Positions 1 to 8,700 of a stretch of 14,086 bases of DNA are shown one piece after another. The stretch comes from an uncultured Kordia sp. Its GTDB lineage: Bacteria > Bacteroidota > Bacteroidia > Flavobacteriales > Flavobacteriaceae. Location of the stretch: assembly GCA_913054565.1 (NCBI GenBank), contig CAJXHW010000017.1, forward strand, positions 1-14,086, in the 5' to 3' direction. The notes under the pieces are model-generated. The model was given only the letters and a program-made list of their open reading frames with translations, had not been told where the DNA came from and did no database searches. The translations under genes and the position numbers were made by a program. The stretch's first letter is position 1; each line of letters opens with the position of its first letter.

Positions 1-2
1 AT

Positions 3-638
3 GAATTGAAACTAAATAGATGTTTGGCCTTAACAGCGAGATTAAATGACAACTCTAAATTATTCAATACTAAAATGAATTTTGATTTGGTCGATTGTGA
101 TAACAATGTGTTGTTTAGTGCTTTGGAAGGGGTTTCTAAAGAAAAGGATTATAAGGCGGCGTATTTTGCATGTGTGCGAGAATCTTTTGAAGGTGTAAAG
201 GAGTTAAATTATGCTTATCAACCAAAAGAAAAAAAGGATGGTCAAGAAAAAGTTGAGAGCAGTGTAAATGAGGTTTCTAAAACAGAACCAGTAACAATAC
301 AAACAAATTCAAATACTACAACCGTAGTTCCAGTTGCCACAACTTCGGTTGCTGTAAATAACAGTGAAGATAAAACCAATACGGTTGAACCTGTTGCTGA
401 AAAAGAGCAGGTAAAACCACCTTCTGATGTGTTATATGCGCAACCTAACGCAAATGGTTATCAAGTCGTAGATGCTAGTCCCAAAGTTGTTTATATGCTT
501 TTAAAAACGAGTAAACAGGATGTGTTTCTTCTAAAAGATCATTCAGCAATTGTATATAAAGCCGGTGAGGACTGGAAAGTTGAATATTATGAAGACGAAA
601 AACTAGTAGTGAAAAAACTGAACCTTAAGTTTTTCTAA
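3..638 (+). CDS. Conserved flavobacterial hypothetical protein, 5'-truncated by window edge
   Basis: The reading frame is open to the left edge with no upstream stop and no convincing start. The first in-frame start-like codon is a TTG at 6, and the ATG at 1 is in another frame and stops at once, so the real start and any signal peptide lie outside the window. What remains has three parts. A folded N-terminal segment (about residues 1-75 from the TTG) contains 'DCDNNVLFSALEG' and 'SKEKDYKAAYFACVRESF'. A low-complexity linker (about 76-140) is rich in T, V, N, E and P. A C-terminal segment (about 143-210, 'VLYAQPNANGYQVVD' to 'KKLNLKFF') is beta-rich. From memory this matches a widespread uncharacterised Flavobacteriia family that usually starts with a signal peptide; I do not know its function. 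It converges on rarA, and the two genes overlap by 3 bases at their stops (TAG at 635-637 for rarA, TAA at 636-638 here). Confidence 0.75.
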   Translation, partial: ELKLNRCLALTARLNDNSKLFNTKMNFDLVDCDNNVLFSALEGVSKEKDYKAAYFACVRESFEGVKELNYAYQPKEKKDGQEKVESSVNEVSKTEPVTIQTNSNTTTVVPVATTSVAVNNSEDKTNTVEPVAEKEQVKPPSDVLYAQPNANGYQVVDASPKVVYMLLKTSKQDVFLLKDHSAIVYKAGEDWKVEYYEDEKLVVKKLNLKFF

Positions 639-1909
639 TAATTATATTTTTTCCAACGTTTTTTTAGAACTTCTCTAAAGTTTTGTTCACGGGTATTATT
701 TCCTGGTTCGTATAATTTGGTGCCTGCAATCTCGTCAGGTAAAAATTCTTGTTCAACAAAATTATTACTATAACTATGCGCATATTTATAATCTTTGCCA
801 TAGTTGAGGTCTTTCATTAATTTGGTTGGGGCATTTCTTAAATGCAATGGAATGGATAAATCACCTGTTTCTTTAACCAACTGCTGCGCTTTACCAATTG
901 CTTCATAAGAAGCATTGCTTTTTGGTGAGTTGGCCAGATATACTGCGCATTGACTGAGGATAATTCTTGATTCAGGGAAGCCTATGGTACTTACTGCTTG
1001 AAATGTATTGTTCGCCATAATTAATGCAGTTGGATTGGCGTTACCGATATCTTCTGAAGCTGAAATTAGTAGTCTACGAGCAATAAATTTAACGTCTTCA
1101 CCTCCTTCAATCATTCGGGCTAGCCAATAAACGGCTCCATTAGGATCACTACCACGAATGGATTTTATAAAAGCAGAAATAATGTCGTAATGTTGTTCAC
1201 CAGTTTTGTCGTACCGCGCCATGTTTTTTTGAACCCGATCCATTACATATTTATCCGTAATAGTAACGCTCTTTTCTTCTGAAGAAGTAATTAATAGTTC
1301 AAATATATTCAGGAGTTTTCTAGCATCTCCACCCGATAATCGTATTAAGGCATCTGTTTCTTTTAGTTTAATCGTTTTTTTAGATAAGATTTCATCTTTG
1401 GTCAATGCTCTATGTAGCAAGGCAATTAAATCTTCTTTTTCAAAAGAATTTAAAATATAAACCTGACATCTGGATAAGAGGGCGGGAATCACCTCAAAAC
1501 TTGGATTTTCAGTTGTTGCTCCAACCAATGTTATCCAACCTTTTTCTACTGCACCAAGCAACGAGTCTTGTTGAGATTTACTGAATCGATGAATCTCATC
1601 AATAAATAAAATAGGATTCTTTGTAGTAAATAAGCCGCCGCTTTGTTTTGCTTTGCCAATAACCTCTCTTATGTCTTTAACTCCAGAATTAATAGCACTA
1701 AGGGTATAAAAAGGGCGTTTACTTTCAGTAGCAATAATATTTGCCAAAGTTGTTTTGCCTATACCTGGAGGACCCCATAAAATTAGAGATGGAATAACAC
1801 CATGTTTTATATGCTGTGTTAAATATCCATTTTTACCAACTAGGTGTTGTTGACTAATGTAATCTTCGAGCGATTTAGGTCTTATGCGTTCAGCTAACGG
1901 TTCATTCAT
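635..1909 (-). CDS. rarA: Replication-associated recombination protein A (RarA/MgsA), AAA+ ATPase
   Basis: RarA is a cytoplasmic clamp-loader-like AAA+ ATPase that acts at stalled or gapped replication forks, in the Mgs1/WRNIP1 family. The 424-residue length is usual for the family. Visible in order: N-terminal 'PLAERIRPKSLEDYISQQHL' (4-23); Walker A GPPGIGKTT (46-54); Walker B ILFIDEIHRF with D104/E105; sensor 1 in 'LVGATTENPSF' (128-138, N135); a likely arginine finger R147 in 'ALLSRCQVY'; sensor 2 'SGGDARKLLN' (192-201, R197); then the helical tetramerisation half with 'SIRGSDPNGAVYWLARM' and 'RRLLISASEDIGNANP'. The ATG at 1907-1909 gives the normal N-terminus. It is divergent from the rhomboid gene and convergent on the upstream hypothetical. 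A weak promoter-like TACTTTTA lies only 4 bases before the ATG. All catalytic motifs look intact. Confidence 0.96.
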   Translation of the reverse strand: MNEPLAERIRPKSLEDYISQQHLVGKNGYLTQHIKHGVIPSLILWGPPGIGKTTLANIIATESKRPFYTLSAINSGVKDIREVIGKAKQSGGLFTTKNPILFIDEIHRFSKSQQDSLLGAVEKGWITLVGATTENPSFEVIPALLSRCQVYILNSFEKEDLIALLHRALTKDEILSKKTIKLKETDALIRLSGGDARKLLNIFELLITSSEEKSVTITDKYVMDRVQKNMARYDKTGEQHYDIISAFIKSIRGSDPNGAVYWLARMIEGGEDVKFIARRLLISASEDIGNANPTALIMANNTFQAVSTIGFPESRIILSQCAVYLANSPKSNASYEAIGKAQQLVKETGDLSIPLHLRNAPTKLMKDLNYGKDYKYAHSYSNNFVEQEFLPDEIAGTKLYEPGNNTREQNFREVLKKRWKKYNY

Positions 1910-1989
1910 TGTATAAAAGTACTAGAAATTGGTTAAATTTGTTTGTGAACTGCCAATATTTCCAAATTTTAAATTAGGAATTATTTTTG
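1909..1989 (+). promoter_or_regulatory. Candidate promoter boxes for the rhomboid gene
   Basis: The 92-base rarA-rhomboid gap holds two matches to the Bacteroidetes -7 consensus TAnnTTTG on the plus strand. TAAATTTG is at 1934-1941, with a TTG 22 bases upstream (1909-1911) as a possible -33 element. TATTTTTG is at 1982-1989, without a clear -33 partner. AT-rich DNA makes chance matches common, so these are candidates only. If the second box is real, the TTG at 1987 lies within the promoter and cannot be the start codon. Confidence 0.3.
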
Positions 1990-2001
1990 TTTAGGTTAGG
2001 T

Positions 2002-2676
2002 ATGGATGATTCTAAAACTTTTAAATATTCACGAGGTACTATCGTAATTCCCTTTATGGCTGTTTTTTCGATATGGTTGGTATTTTGGGTAGAAATGAAG
2101 TTTGGCTTAAACTTTACCAGGTATGGTATTTTACCTCAGTATTTATCAGGTTTAAAAGGTGTTTTATTTTCACCATTCATACACAGTTCAACTTCACATT
2201 TAATAAACAACTCAATACCCTTAGCTGTACTTCTATGGAGTTTATTCTTTTTTTATAGGGAATTAGCTTTTAAAACGCTAGCCTTTGGTTTTTTACTCAC
2301 TGGATTACTTACATGGTCGTTTGCTAGAGAGTCTTATCATATTGGTGCTAGTGGGGTAGTGTATATGCTATTTAGTTTTGTATTCTTTAGTGGTTTGATA
2401 AGAAAGCATTATAGATTAGTGGCACTTTCGTTAGCAGTAGTCTTTTTGTACGGAGGAATGATTTGGTATGTATTTCCTATAAAGACTGGAATGTCATGGG
2501 AGGGACATTTATCCGGGTTTATTGTTGGTTTGGTTTTGGCAATAATGTATAGAAGAAAAGGTCCTCAAAAAAAAGAATTTGTATTTACACAAACCAAATT
2601 CGATTTAATGTTTGACGAAAATGGGAATTACAATCCAGAGGTTTTGGTGGACGAGGAATCTGAAGAAAAATTATAA
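2002..2676 (+). CDS. Rhomboid family intramembrane serine protease
   Basis: Inner-membrane rhomboid protease that cleaves transmembrane segments of other membrane proteins; its substrate is unknown. Six hydrophobic segments are visible, at roughly residues 14-33, 68-86, 89-106, 115-132, 137-156 and 167-184 counted from this ATG. The hallmarks are intact: H61-x4-H66-x3-N70 ('HSSTSHLINN', oxyanion-hole residues), the catalytic serine S117 in GASG of TM4, and the catalytic histidine H169 in 'SWEGHLSGF' of TM6, a GlpG-like 6-TM core. A charged C-terminal tail follows ('KGPQKKEF' to 'DEESEEKL'). I chose the ATG at 2002. A TTG at 1987 would add five residues, and an in-frame TAG at 1975-1977 rules out anything further upstream. 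The gene ends in a 6-base tail-to-tail overlap with rlmB. Confidence 0.93.
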   Translation: MDDSKTFKYSRGTIVIPFMAVFSIWLVFWVEMKFGLNFTRYGILPQYLSGLKGVLFSPFIHSSTSHLINNSIPLAVLLWSLFFFYRELAFKTLAFGFLLTGLLTWSFARESYHIGASGVVYMLFSFVFFSGLIRKHYRLVALSLAVVFLYGGMIWYVFPIKTGMSWEGHLSGFIVGLVLAIMYRRKGPQKKEFVFTQTKFDLMFDENGNYNPEVLVDEESEEKL

Positions 2677-3411
2677 TCGTTGTCTCAGGGCTTCATATAA
2701 AAAGGCGCCACAAGCAACGGAGACGTTTAATGACTCAATAGTACCTAGTAGTGGTAATTTTGCCTTAGCGTCTACCATTTTTAATATAGAGGGGTTAACA
2801 CCTCTATGTTCAGAACCCATAATAATGGCCGTAGGTTGATTAAAATTAACATCGTATAAAGTGTCGTCTGTTTTTTCTGTAGCAGCAACTAGTTTTATGT
2901 CTAATGCTTGCAATAAGAATAGTGCATCTTTTAAATGGTCAACACGACAAATAGGAACTTTAAAAGCTGCTCCAGCCGAGGTTTTAATTGCGTCTGCATT
3001 TAAAGGAGCACTTCCTTGATTTTGGACAACAATAGCGTCAACGCCCGTACACTCTGCCGTACGAATTATTGCGCCAAAATTTCGAACATCAGTAATTTGG
3101 TCGAGTAGGAGAATAAGTGGTGTTTTGTCAGTTGTAGATATTCCTTCTAAAACAGTTTCTAAATCATGAAAATCTATAGGAGAAATAGTTGCGGCAACTC
3201 CTTGGTGATTACTGTTTTTAGATAAGTGATTTAATTTTTCTACAGGAACGTGACTTGTGGCAATACTATGCTTTTTGATTAGCGAATTTAATTCAGAAAA
3301 AAGATTGCCTGTTAATCCTTTTTGTAAATATACTTTTTGAATAGTAGCACCAGAATTAATAGCTTCAATAATTGCCCTAATTCCAAAAATTTTCGATGAT
3401 TTATTTTCCAT
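2671..3411 (-). CDS. rlmB: 23S rRNA (guanosine-2'-O-)-methyltransferase RlmB, TrmH/SpoU family
   Basis: SpoU-class (SPOUT, trefoil-knot) methyltransferase that uses SAM to methylate a ribose 2'-OH; in E. coli RlmB modifies G2251 of 23S rRNA. The 246 residues carry an N-terminal substrate-binding domain ('IFGIRAIIEAINSG' 8-21, 'NHQGVAA' 68-74) and all three SpoU motifs. These are motif 1 'LDQITDVRNFGAIIRTAE' (103-120, with N111 and R117), motif 2 'AIIMGSEHRGV' (195-205, E201, R203) and motif 3 'LPLLGTIESLNVSVACG' (219-235). The ATG at 3409-3411 is chosen because it gives the usual N-terminus. An in-frame ATG at 3442-3444 lies inside the upstream terminator hairpin and would add 11 non-conserved residues. 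The RlmB assignment versus another TrmH paralogue rests on overall resemblance. Confidence 0.93.
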   Translation of the reverse strand: MENKSSKIFGIRAIIEAINSGATIQKVYLQKGLTGNLFSELNSLIKKHSIATSHVPVEKLNHLSKNSNHQGVAATISPIDFHDLETVLEGISTTDKTPLILLLDQITDVRNFGAIIRTAECTGVDAIVVQNQGSAPLNADAIKTSAGAAFKVPICRVDHLKDALFLLQALDIKLVAATEKTDDTLYDVNFNQPTAIIMGSEHRGVNPSILKMVDAKAKLPLLGTIESLNVSVACGAFLYEALRQRL

Positions 3412-3415
3412 GTTG

Positions 3416-3456
3416 CAAAGGTAGTTAAAATAAAAAACCACCAAACATATGTTTGG
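3416..3456 (-). promoter_or_regulatory. Candidate rlmB promoter, overlapping the upstream terminator
   Basis: On the minus strand, TACCTTTG (3416-3423) is a perfect match to the Bacteroidetes -7 consensus TAnnTTTG. TTTG at 3453-3456 (minus-strand reading) sits 18-20 bases upstream, depending on register, as the -33 element. The -33 element therefore lies in the descending arm of the terminator hairpin at 3434-3463. The -7 box ends only 4 bases before the rlmB ATG, so the transcript would have almost no 5' leader. Confidence 0.5.
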
Positions 3457-3463
3457 TGGTTTT
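3434..3463 (-). terminator. Rho-independent terminator of the susC1-susD1-lipoprotein operon
   Basis: A perfect 30-base inverted repeat with 15-base arms, centred between 3448 and 3449, has the core ACCACCAAACAT/ATGTTTGGTGGT. On the minus strand it is followed by a T-rich tail (six Ts at 3432-3437, partly in the stem). It starts 25 bases after the lipoprotein stop at 3489. The plus-strand side also has Ts, so it could work in both directions, though no plus-strand gene ends here. Confidence 0.87.
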
Positions 3464-3488
3464 ATTATAAATAGAAAAATCTATTGTA

Positions 3489-4211
3489 TTAGTCGGCTAT
3501 GGTAAAAGGAAGTGTTCCTTCAGCACCAAAATCTCCTGGCATTGTAGCTACTACTGTTCCTTTATAAGAAACAGAAACACTACCTAAATTAGGCCAAGTT
3601 AATCCATCACCGTAAGAGTCATAAACTGTTAAAGTGTAATCTCCATTTGCTAAACAAACTTCTACACTAGCGGTAGCAGTACCGTCAGACCAAGATCCTC
3701 CAGAAGCAAGTATTGTATTAGAAGAATTCTTGATGTCCCAAGTAGTCTCACTTGCATATCCGTCAAAGACGAAATCAATTGAAGCAGGGAAATCACAGAT
3801 TTTTTCAATATTTAGAGCAACACTTTCTCCAATATATGAACCTTCTTGGTAAACCATATCAATTATAAGTGAAGCAGCAGCTCCAAAATTAACATCTGAA
3901 ATTTGAACTACTAATTCTCCAACATTAGAGTTAGCCGGAATAGTCACGCTTTCTGGTAACGAATAAGCGGCTGGGTCTAACGTAGAATCTTCAGAGGCAG
4001 ATACCATAATAGTTCTGTCGCTACCGGTTTCTTGAGAACTAAAAACTTTAATAGTTACAGATTCCGTAGTCCCAACGAAAAGAGGAACATCAATCGAAGA
4101 TGCTTCAAAACTTACATAGTTAAATTCACCTGTTCCATATTCATTATCTTCACAACTAGTCGTTAAAACTAGCGATAACATTAATAATAAGATATATTTT
4201 AAACCTTTCAT
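3489..4211 (-). CDS. Two-domain surface lipoprotein, third gene of a SusCD operon (SusE/F position)
   Basis: A 240-residue exported lipoprotein. The signal peptide 'MKGLKYILLLMLSLVLTTSC' has its lipidation cysteine at C20, followed by E-D-N-E, the kind of acidic stretch that in Bacteroidetes helps send lipoproteins to the cell surface. About residues 30-137 look like an Ig/Calx-beta-type beta-sandwich ('VSFEASSIDVPLFVGTTESV', 'VTIPANSNVGELVVQISDV'), similar to domains found after SusD in many operons. About 138-240 form a second beta domain with C139/C186, which may form a disulfide, and 'YTLTVYDSYGDGL' (192-204), an acidic loop common in secreted Bacteroidetes proteins and possibly calcium-binding. 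The gene follows susD1 by 6 bases and ends 25 bases before a terminator, so it is the last gene of the operon. A role in binding the operon's substrate at the surface is inferred from position only. I recognise no enzyme motif. Confidence 0.85.
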   Translation of the reverse strand: MKGLKYILLLMLSLVLTTSCEDNEYGTGEFNYVSFEASSIDVPLFVGTTESVTIKVFSSQETGSDRTIMVSASEDSTLDPAAYSLPESVTIPANSNVGELVVQISDVNFGAAASLIIDMVYQEGSYIGESVALNIEKICDFPASIDFVFDGYASETTWDIKNSSNTILASGGSWSDGTATASVEVCLANGDYTLTVYDSYGDGLTWPNLGSVSVSYKGTVVATMPGDFGAEGTLPFTIAD

Positions 4212-4217
4212 AATATT

Positions 4218-5690
4218 TTAGTTTTGAGAATCAATAAATGGGTTATTTTGAATTTCTGATTCAGGAATTTCAAACGTTAAACGTTCGTCATCATGAGAAA
4301 TTGTTTCACCAACTAAAGATAAGTGGTTATCTCCTCTTGTAGTCGTTTCCTTATTTCTCTTTAAGGCTAAATATGCTTTACCTTCACCCCAAAGTTCAAT
4401 TCTAGTTTGTAAATAGATCTCGTCCAATAATGCTTGTCCAGATAATGCATCTACATAACTAGCATCAGGTACTCTTTGATTTAACAAAGTTTTAAGACTC
4501 GCTTTTGCTGTTGCTTCGTCACCACTTCTTGCAGCAGTTTCAGCATTTAATAAATAAATTTCAGCAATTCTCATATAAACGTAATCTGCTTTTACTTGAG
4601 TACTTGCTCCGTAACGAATTCTGTCAGCATCATAGAATTTTCCAATAGGAAGTAATTCAAATGCAGCATCATAAAATTGTCCTTTTCTTACATCGTCAGC
4701 CGGAATGGCAGCATATAAATCAGAATCAATTGATTTTGCATCACCGAAAGCAGCATAACTATAAGAGAAGTAGTCAATTTGACCCCACCAAGAAACAAGT
4801 CCTAAACCTGTATCAGCGTTCAAATCAACTCCCCACATCCATCCAGGAGTGTTTACATCATTAAATCCACCTAAAACCTCGTCAGCATTCATTAACGTAT
4901 AGTTATTTGAACCTATAATTTGACCAGTTAATTTAGCAGCTTCTGCATCATTACCCATAGTTGCATGTACATATGCTAAAATAGCTTTAGCAACTGATTG
5001 ATTTATCTCTGATTTGTTAGCTCTATTAAATCCATTTAATAATGTATTAGCATCATTTAAATCCGAAAGAATTAAAGCATAAATTTCAGAAGCAGGAACT
5101 TTAGGTCCATTTTGATCTAATAAGTCATCGTACAAAGGTAAAATTTCTTGTGATGGATTATAACTGTTCTGGAAATATTGAGCCAAGTAATAATAAGAGT
5201 GCGCTCTAATTGCTTTTGCTTGCCCCATTAAATACTTGTTTTCTTCTAATTCAGGAATAGAAGCCTGACCACCTAAAGCATCAATTACTGTATTTGCAGA
5301 TCTGATGATTCTGTAGTAATAACGCCAAACTTGATAGTTGTCCAAAAATGTATAATCTGTTGTCGCTTGTAATTCAGTAATACTTGCTCTATACCATCCG
5401 TAAGTACTTACAGATAAAGCCATATCTCCAGATAACATATCTCCAAATATGTCGTATGCTCTCTGTCCAAAATCGTCATGACCACCTGTACCACCTGTAC
5501 CTGTCTCAATCATTAATGAGTAGATACCCGTCATTGTACCCTTAACTACATCAGGATTTTTTGATGCTGCCTCTCCAATCTGTTGAGTTGTAATAAACTC
5601 TGAAGGCTCTTTTTCTAAGAATTCTTCATCACAACTATACATAAACAGTGTTAAAGCTGCAACGGTTGTTAATTTAAATATATTTTTCAT
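4218..5690 (-). CDS. SusD/RagB family outer-membrane nutrient-binding lipoprotein
   Basis: Surface lipoprotein that caps the SusC barrel and captures oligomeric substrate. The signal peptide has its lipidation cysteine at C20 ('LFMYSC'), followed by D-E-E. Family features in its 490 residues: 'DVVKGTMTGIYSLM' (47-60); a Gly/Thr-rich loop then 'HDDFGQRAYDIFGDMLSGDM' (71-90); TPR-like helices including 'GQAKAIRAHSYYYLAQYFQ' (156-174); 'VYMRIAEIYLLNAETAARSG' (371-390); 'RIELWGEGKAYLALKR' (430-445); and the C-terminal 'LTFEIPESEIQNNPFI' (471-486). These fit the SusD-like N-terminal and SusD/RagB C-terminal domains. It starts 10 bases after the susC1 stop, with an A-rich spacer rather than a strong Shine-Dalgarno sequence, and is followed 6 bases later by the accessory lipoprotein. 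The substrate is unknown: no degradative enzyme is nearby to suggest one. Confidence 0.95.
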   Translation of the reverse strand: MKNIFKLTTVAALTLFMYSCDEEFLEKEPSEFITTQQIGEAASKNPDVVKGTMTGIYSLMIETGTGGTGGHDDFGQRAYDIFGDMLSGDMALSVSTYGWYRASITELQATTDYTFLDNYQVWRYYYRIIRSANTVIDALGGQASIPELEENKYLMGQAKAIRAHSYYYLAQYFQNSYNPSQEILPLYDDLLDQNGPKVPASEIYALILSDLNDANTLLNGFNRANKSEINQSVAKAILAYVHATMGNDAEAAKLTGQIIGSNNYTLMNADEVLGGFNDVNTPGWMWGVDLNADTGLGLVSWWGQIDYFSYSYAAFGDAKSIDSDLYAAIPADDVRKGQFYDAAFELLPIGKFYDADRIRYGASTQVKADYVYMRIAEIYLLNAETAARSGDEATAKASLKTLLNQRVPDASYVDALSGQALLDEIYLQTRIELWGEGKAYLALKRNKETTTRGDNHLSLVGETISHDDERLTFEIPESEIQNNPFIDSQN

Positions 5691-5700
5691 TTTGTTCTTT

Positions 5701-8700
5701 TTAAAATTTAACTCTTGCTCCTACAGTAAAAGTAGTTAATGGTGCATATAATCTACGTCCTGAACTACCTGTCTCACTTGTTGTCGGATTAAATCCTTTT
5801 CTCTTACTGCTCATGATTAAGTTATCTCCAGAAACCCAAAGGTTAATTAAAGAGATTCCTGTTTTACTTAGGTACTGTGAAGGAATTGTATATCCAATAA
5901 TTGCATTGTTTAATGCAAAATAATCTGTACTTGTTAAGAATCTTGTAGATGAAGAAGTAGCATTTTGATCAATACCATCTGCTAAACGAGGAACGTTAGT
6001 AACGTCTCCTGGGTTTTGCCATCTATTAGCGATATCTTTATGGAAGTTGTTTCCAACAGCACCAAATCTATCAGCCATTAATTCTCCGTATTGATTATCA
6101 CGGGCCCAACCTCCATAACTATAAGTAAATTGAGTTGAGAAGTTAAATCCTTTAAAAATACCTCCTATACGCGCTGCACCCCTTAGTTTCGGAATACCTG
6201 ATTTACCGATATATTTTTCAGTAGCATCAGCATACGTTTTAGTTACTTGTTTAGCAACAACTGCATCAGGATTGTCATTTAAATAAGGTGTCATTGATAA
6301 GATTTCATCCTCACCATTATCTAAGATTCCATTTCCGTTAGCATCATTAAAATACTGGAACCACATTGGTGCTCCATCAGCTGGATCAACTCCGGCCCAT
6401 TCACGTAAATAGAAATCGTAAATTGAACTTCCCTTTGAGTATGCATAATCACCAGCAGAAGTATCTAGAATTCTAGGCTCTCCTGTTGAAGGCTCTAAAG
6501 GCATAGTTACAATTTCGTTGTTGATAACCTCACCATTAACAGAAACGTCTAATTTGAAGTCTTCTTTGTCAATAATATGACCTGTTAAGTCGAATTCGAT
6601 ACCTTGGTTTCTTAATTCTCCGTCGTTTACAGTAATAATTGCAATACCTTGAGAAGGACCAACTCTACGGTCAAAAATTAAGTTGTCAGTTAATTTATTA
6701 TAGTAGTCAATACCACCATCTAAGAAATTACCTAAAGTAAACTCAACTCCTAATTGAGCCATGTTTGAAGTCTCCCATGTTAAATCTGGGTTTCCATTCG
6801 TGTTTGGAGAAATTGAAATCCCTCCTAAGAAACTAGAATTGAAAGTATCGTACCCAGAGTAGTAGCCTACACCAGCTTGATCTCCAGTAATACCATAAGA
6901 AGCTTTAACTTTTAAATAAGAAATTAAATTGCTGTTAAAGAAATCCTCATTTGTTGCTACCCAAGCACCACCAATAGAACCAAAAGTACCCCATTTTTCA
7001 TTTACGAATCTTGAAGAACCATCTCTACGAACAGATCCTGTAACATAATATTTCTTGTCAAAGTCATAATTAACTTGTCCAAAATAAGACTCAATAGACG
7101 CTCCTTCTGAGTATCCAGTTGCTGGACTGATGTTTACAACGAAGTTGTCCAACTCAAGAAGACCTGGAACAACAGCAGTACCTTTAAATTGAGTAGATTG
7201 CTTTAAAGTAAACTCATTACTTTCATGAGCGGCTAAAACTTCTACAGTATGGTTACCCCATTGATTGTTGTAACGTAACAATTGTAAGAAGTTTTGAGTT
7301 AATCTCTCTACATCATCCGTAAATAAACTTCCTTTATTAGATATTCCAGTTCCATAAAACGGGTTCCTGTAACTCTTTGCTCTATTCATTGAGTATTGAA
7401 CACCATATCTTGCTTCCAATTTTAAATTTTCAACAATTTGAATGTTCATATTAAAGTTCCCGTTAATTTCATGACGGTAAGAAGCTATATCATCATATAG
7501 AGCAGAGCCAATTGGGTTCAATCCATCTGCATTAGGTCTTGCTCTGTAACCAGAAGCAGCACCGTAATCATATTGATTTCCTCCAAAAATTGGATCTGGT
7601 ACTAATTGGTAATTGTCATCACGTAGAAATACTGGGAAAATAGGTGCCATTTTATCAGCAAATTCGAATACGTTTTCTGAACCGTTAGTTTGTCCATTAT
7701 TTTGGCTATCAGAATAAGCATACCCAATGTTTGAACCTACTTCTAACCAATCTTTAACTTTTGAATTTACGTTTAAACGTGTAGTATAACGATCATATTT
7801 AGTATTGATTGCATATCCTTCATCATTTAAATATCCAAAAGAAGTATAATACTTAGTTTTTTCGTTACCACCACCAATTTTCAAGTTAGCCTCATTTCTA
7901 GAAGCAGATTGAAATGCTGAATCTTTATATAATCCTGGAGTATACCTTCTAGTAACTCCTGGTCTTACTGCACGCGTAATAGGATCAATTAATTCAGCAC
8001 CGTCAGCCACATTCCACATGTTGTATCCTGGGTGAACGTAGTTCGCAGTGAATAAGTTAGAGTTTGCATAATCAACTGGATCAGCTTGTCCTGTAATTAC
8101 TCCTCTATTGTAAATACCATCCCAAACAGTTGCAATGTATTCTTCTGGAGAAGAAATAACATCATACCTAGCAATCATTTGCTCATTTACACCTGTTTTA
8201 ACATCAATCTCAATATAATCTTCGCCTGATGTTCCGTTATCAGTTGTAATAACAATTACACCATTCGCCCCTCTCGATCCATATATAGCAGTTGCAGTTG
8301 CATCCTTTAATACGGTCATACTCTTAATATCCGAAGGGTTAATAGAGTTGATACTTCCTGTAAATGGTACACCATCAACTACGTATAATGGGTTTCTGTT
8401 ACCATTAACAGATCCATAACCACGAATACGAATAGTAGAAGTAGTACCAGGTTGACCTGAAGTATTAATTACGGTAACACCCGCAACCTCACCGGCTAAA
8501 GCCTGAGAAACGTTACTTACCGACTTTCTTTCAATTGCTTCAGCTTTTACTGTTGTAGCGGTTCCAGAAAAGGATTGTTTAGTAGATGTACCATAACCAG
8601 TAACAACAACTTCGTTTAAGACATTGTTTGCTTCAGTTAATTGTACATTAATAATTCCGCTTCCAGCAGTTACCGTTTGTTCGGATGTCTCCATTCCGAT

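Noticed and set aside
1..9. ATG at position 1 as a gene start
   Set aside because: It is followed directly by AAT and TGA, and is out of frame with the open frame that continues from the left edge.
1987..2001. TTG at 1987 as the rhomboid start
   Set aside because: It lies within a TAnnTTTG-like box, and the ATG at 2002 gives a sensible protein. The GGAA at 1977-1980 before the TTG keeps this from being certain.
2073..2839. Short plus-strand open frames at 2073-2258 and 2612-2839
   Set aside because: Both overlap the rhomboid or rlmB genes out of frame or antisense, and neither shows recognisable protein features.
3409..3444. Upstream ATG (3442-3444) as the rlmB start, giving an 11-residue N-terminal extension
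   Set aside because: It falls inside the terminator palindrome and upstream of the best promoter box, and the added residues do not resemble the family. The ATG at 3411 gives the usual N-terminus.
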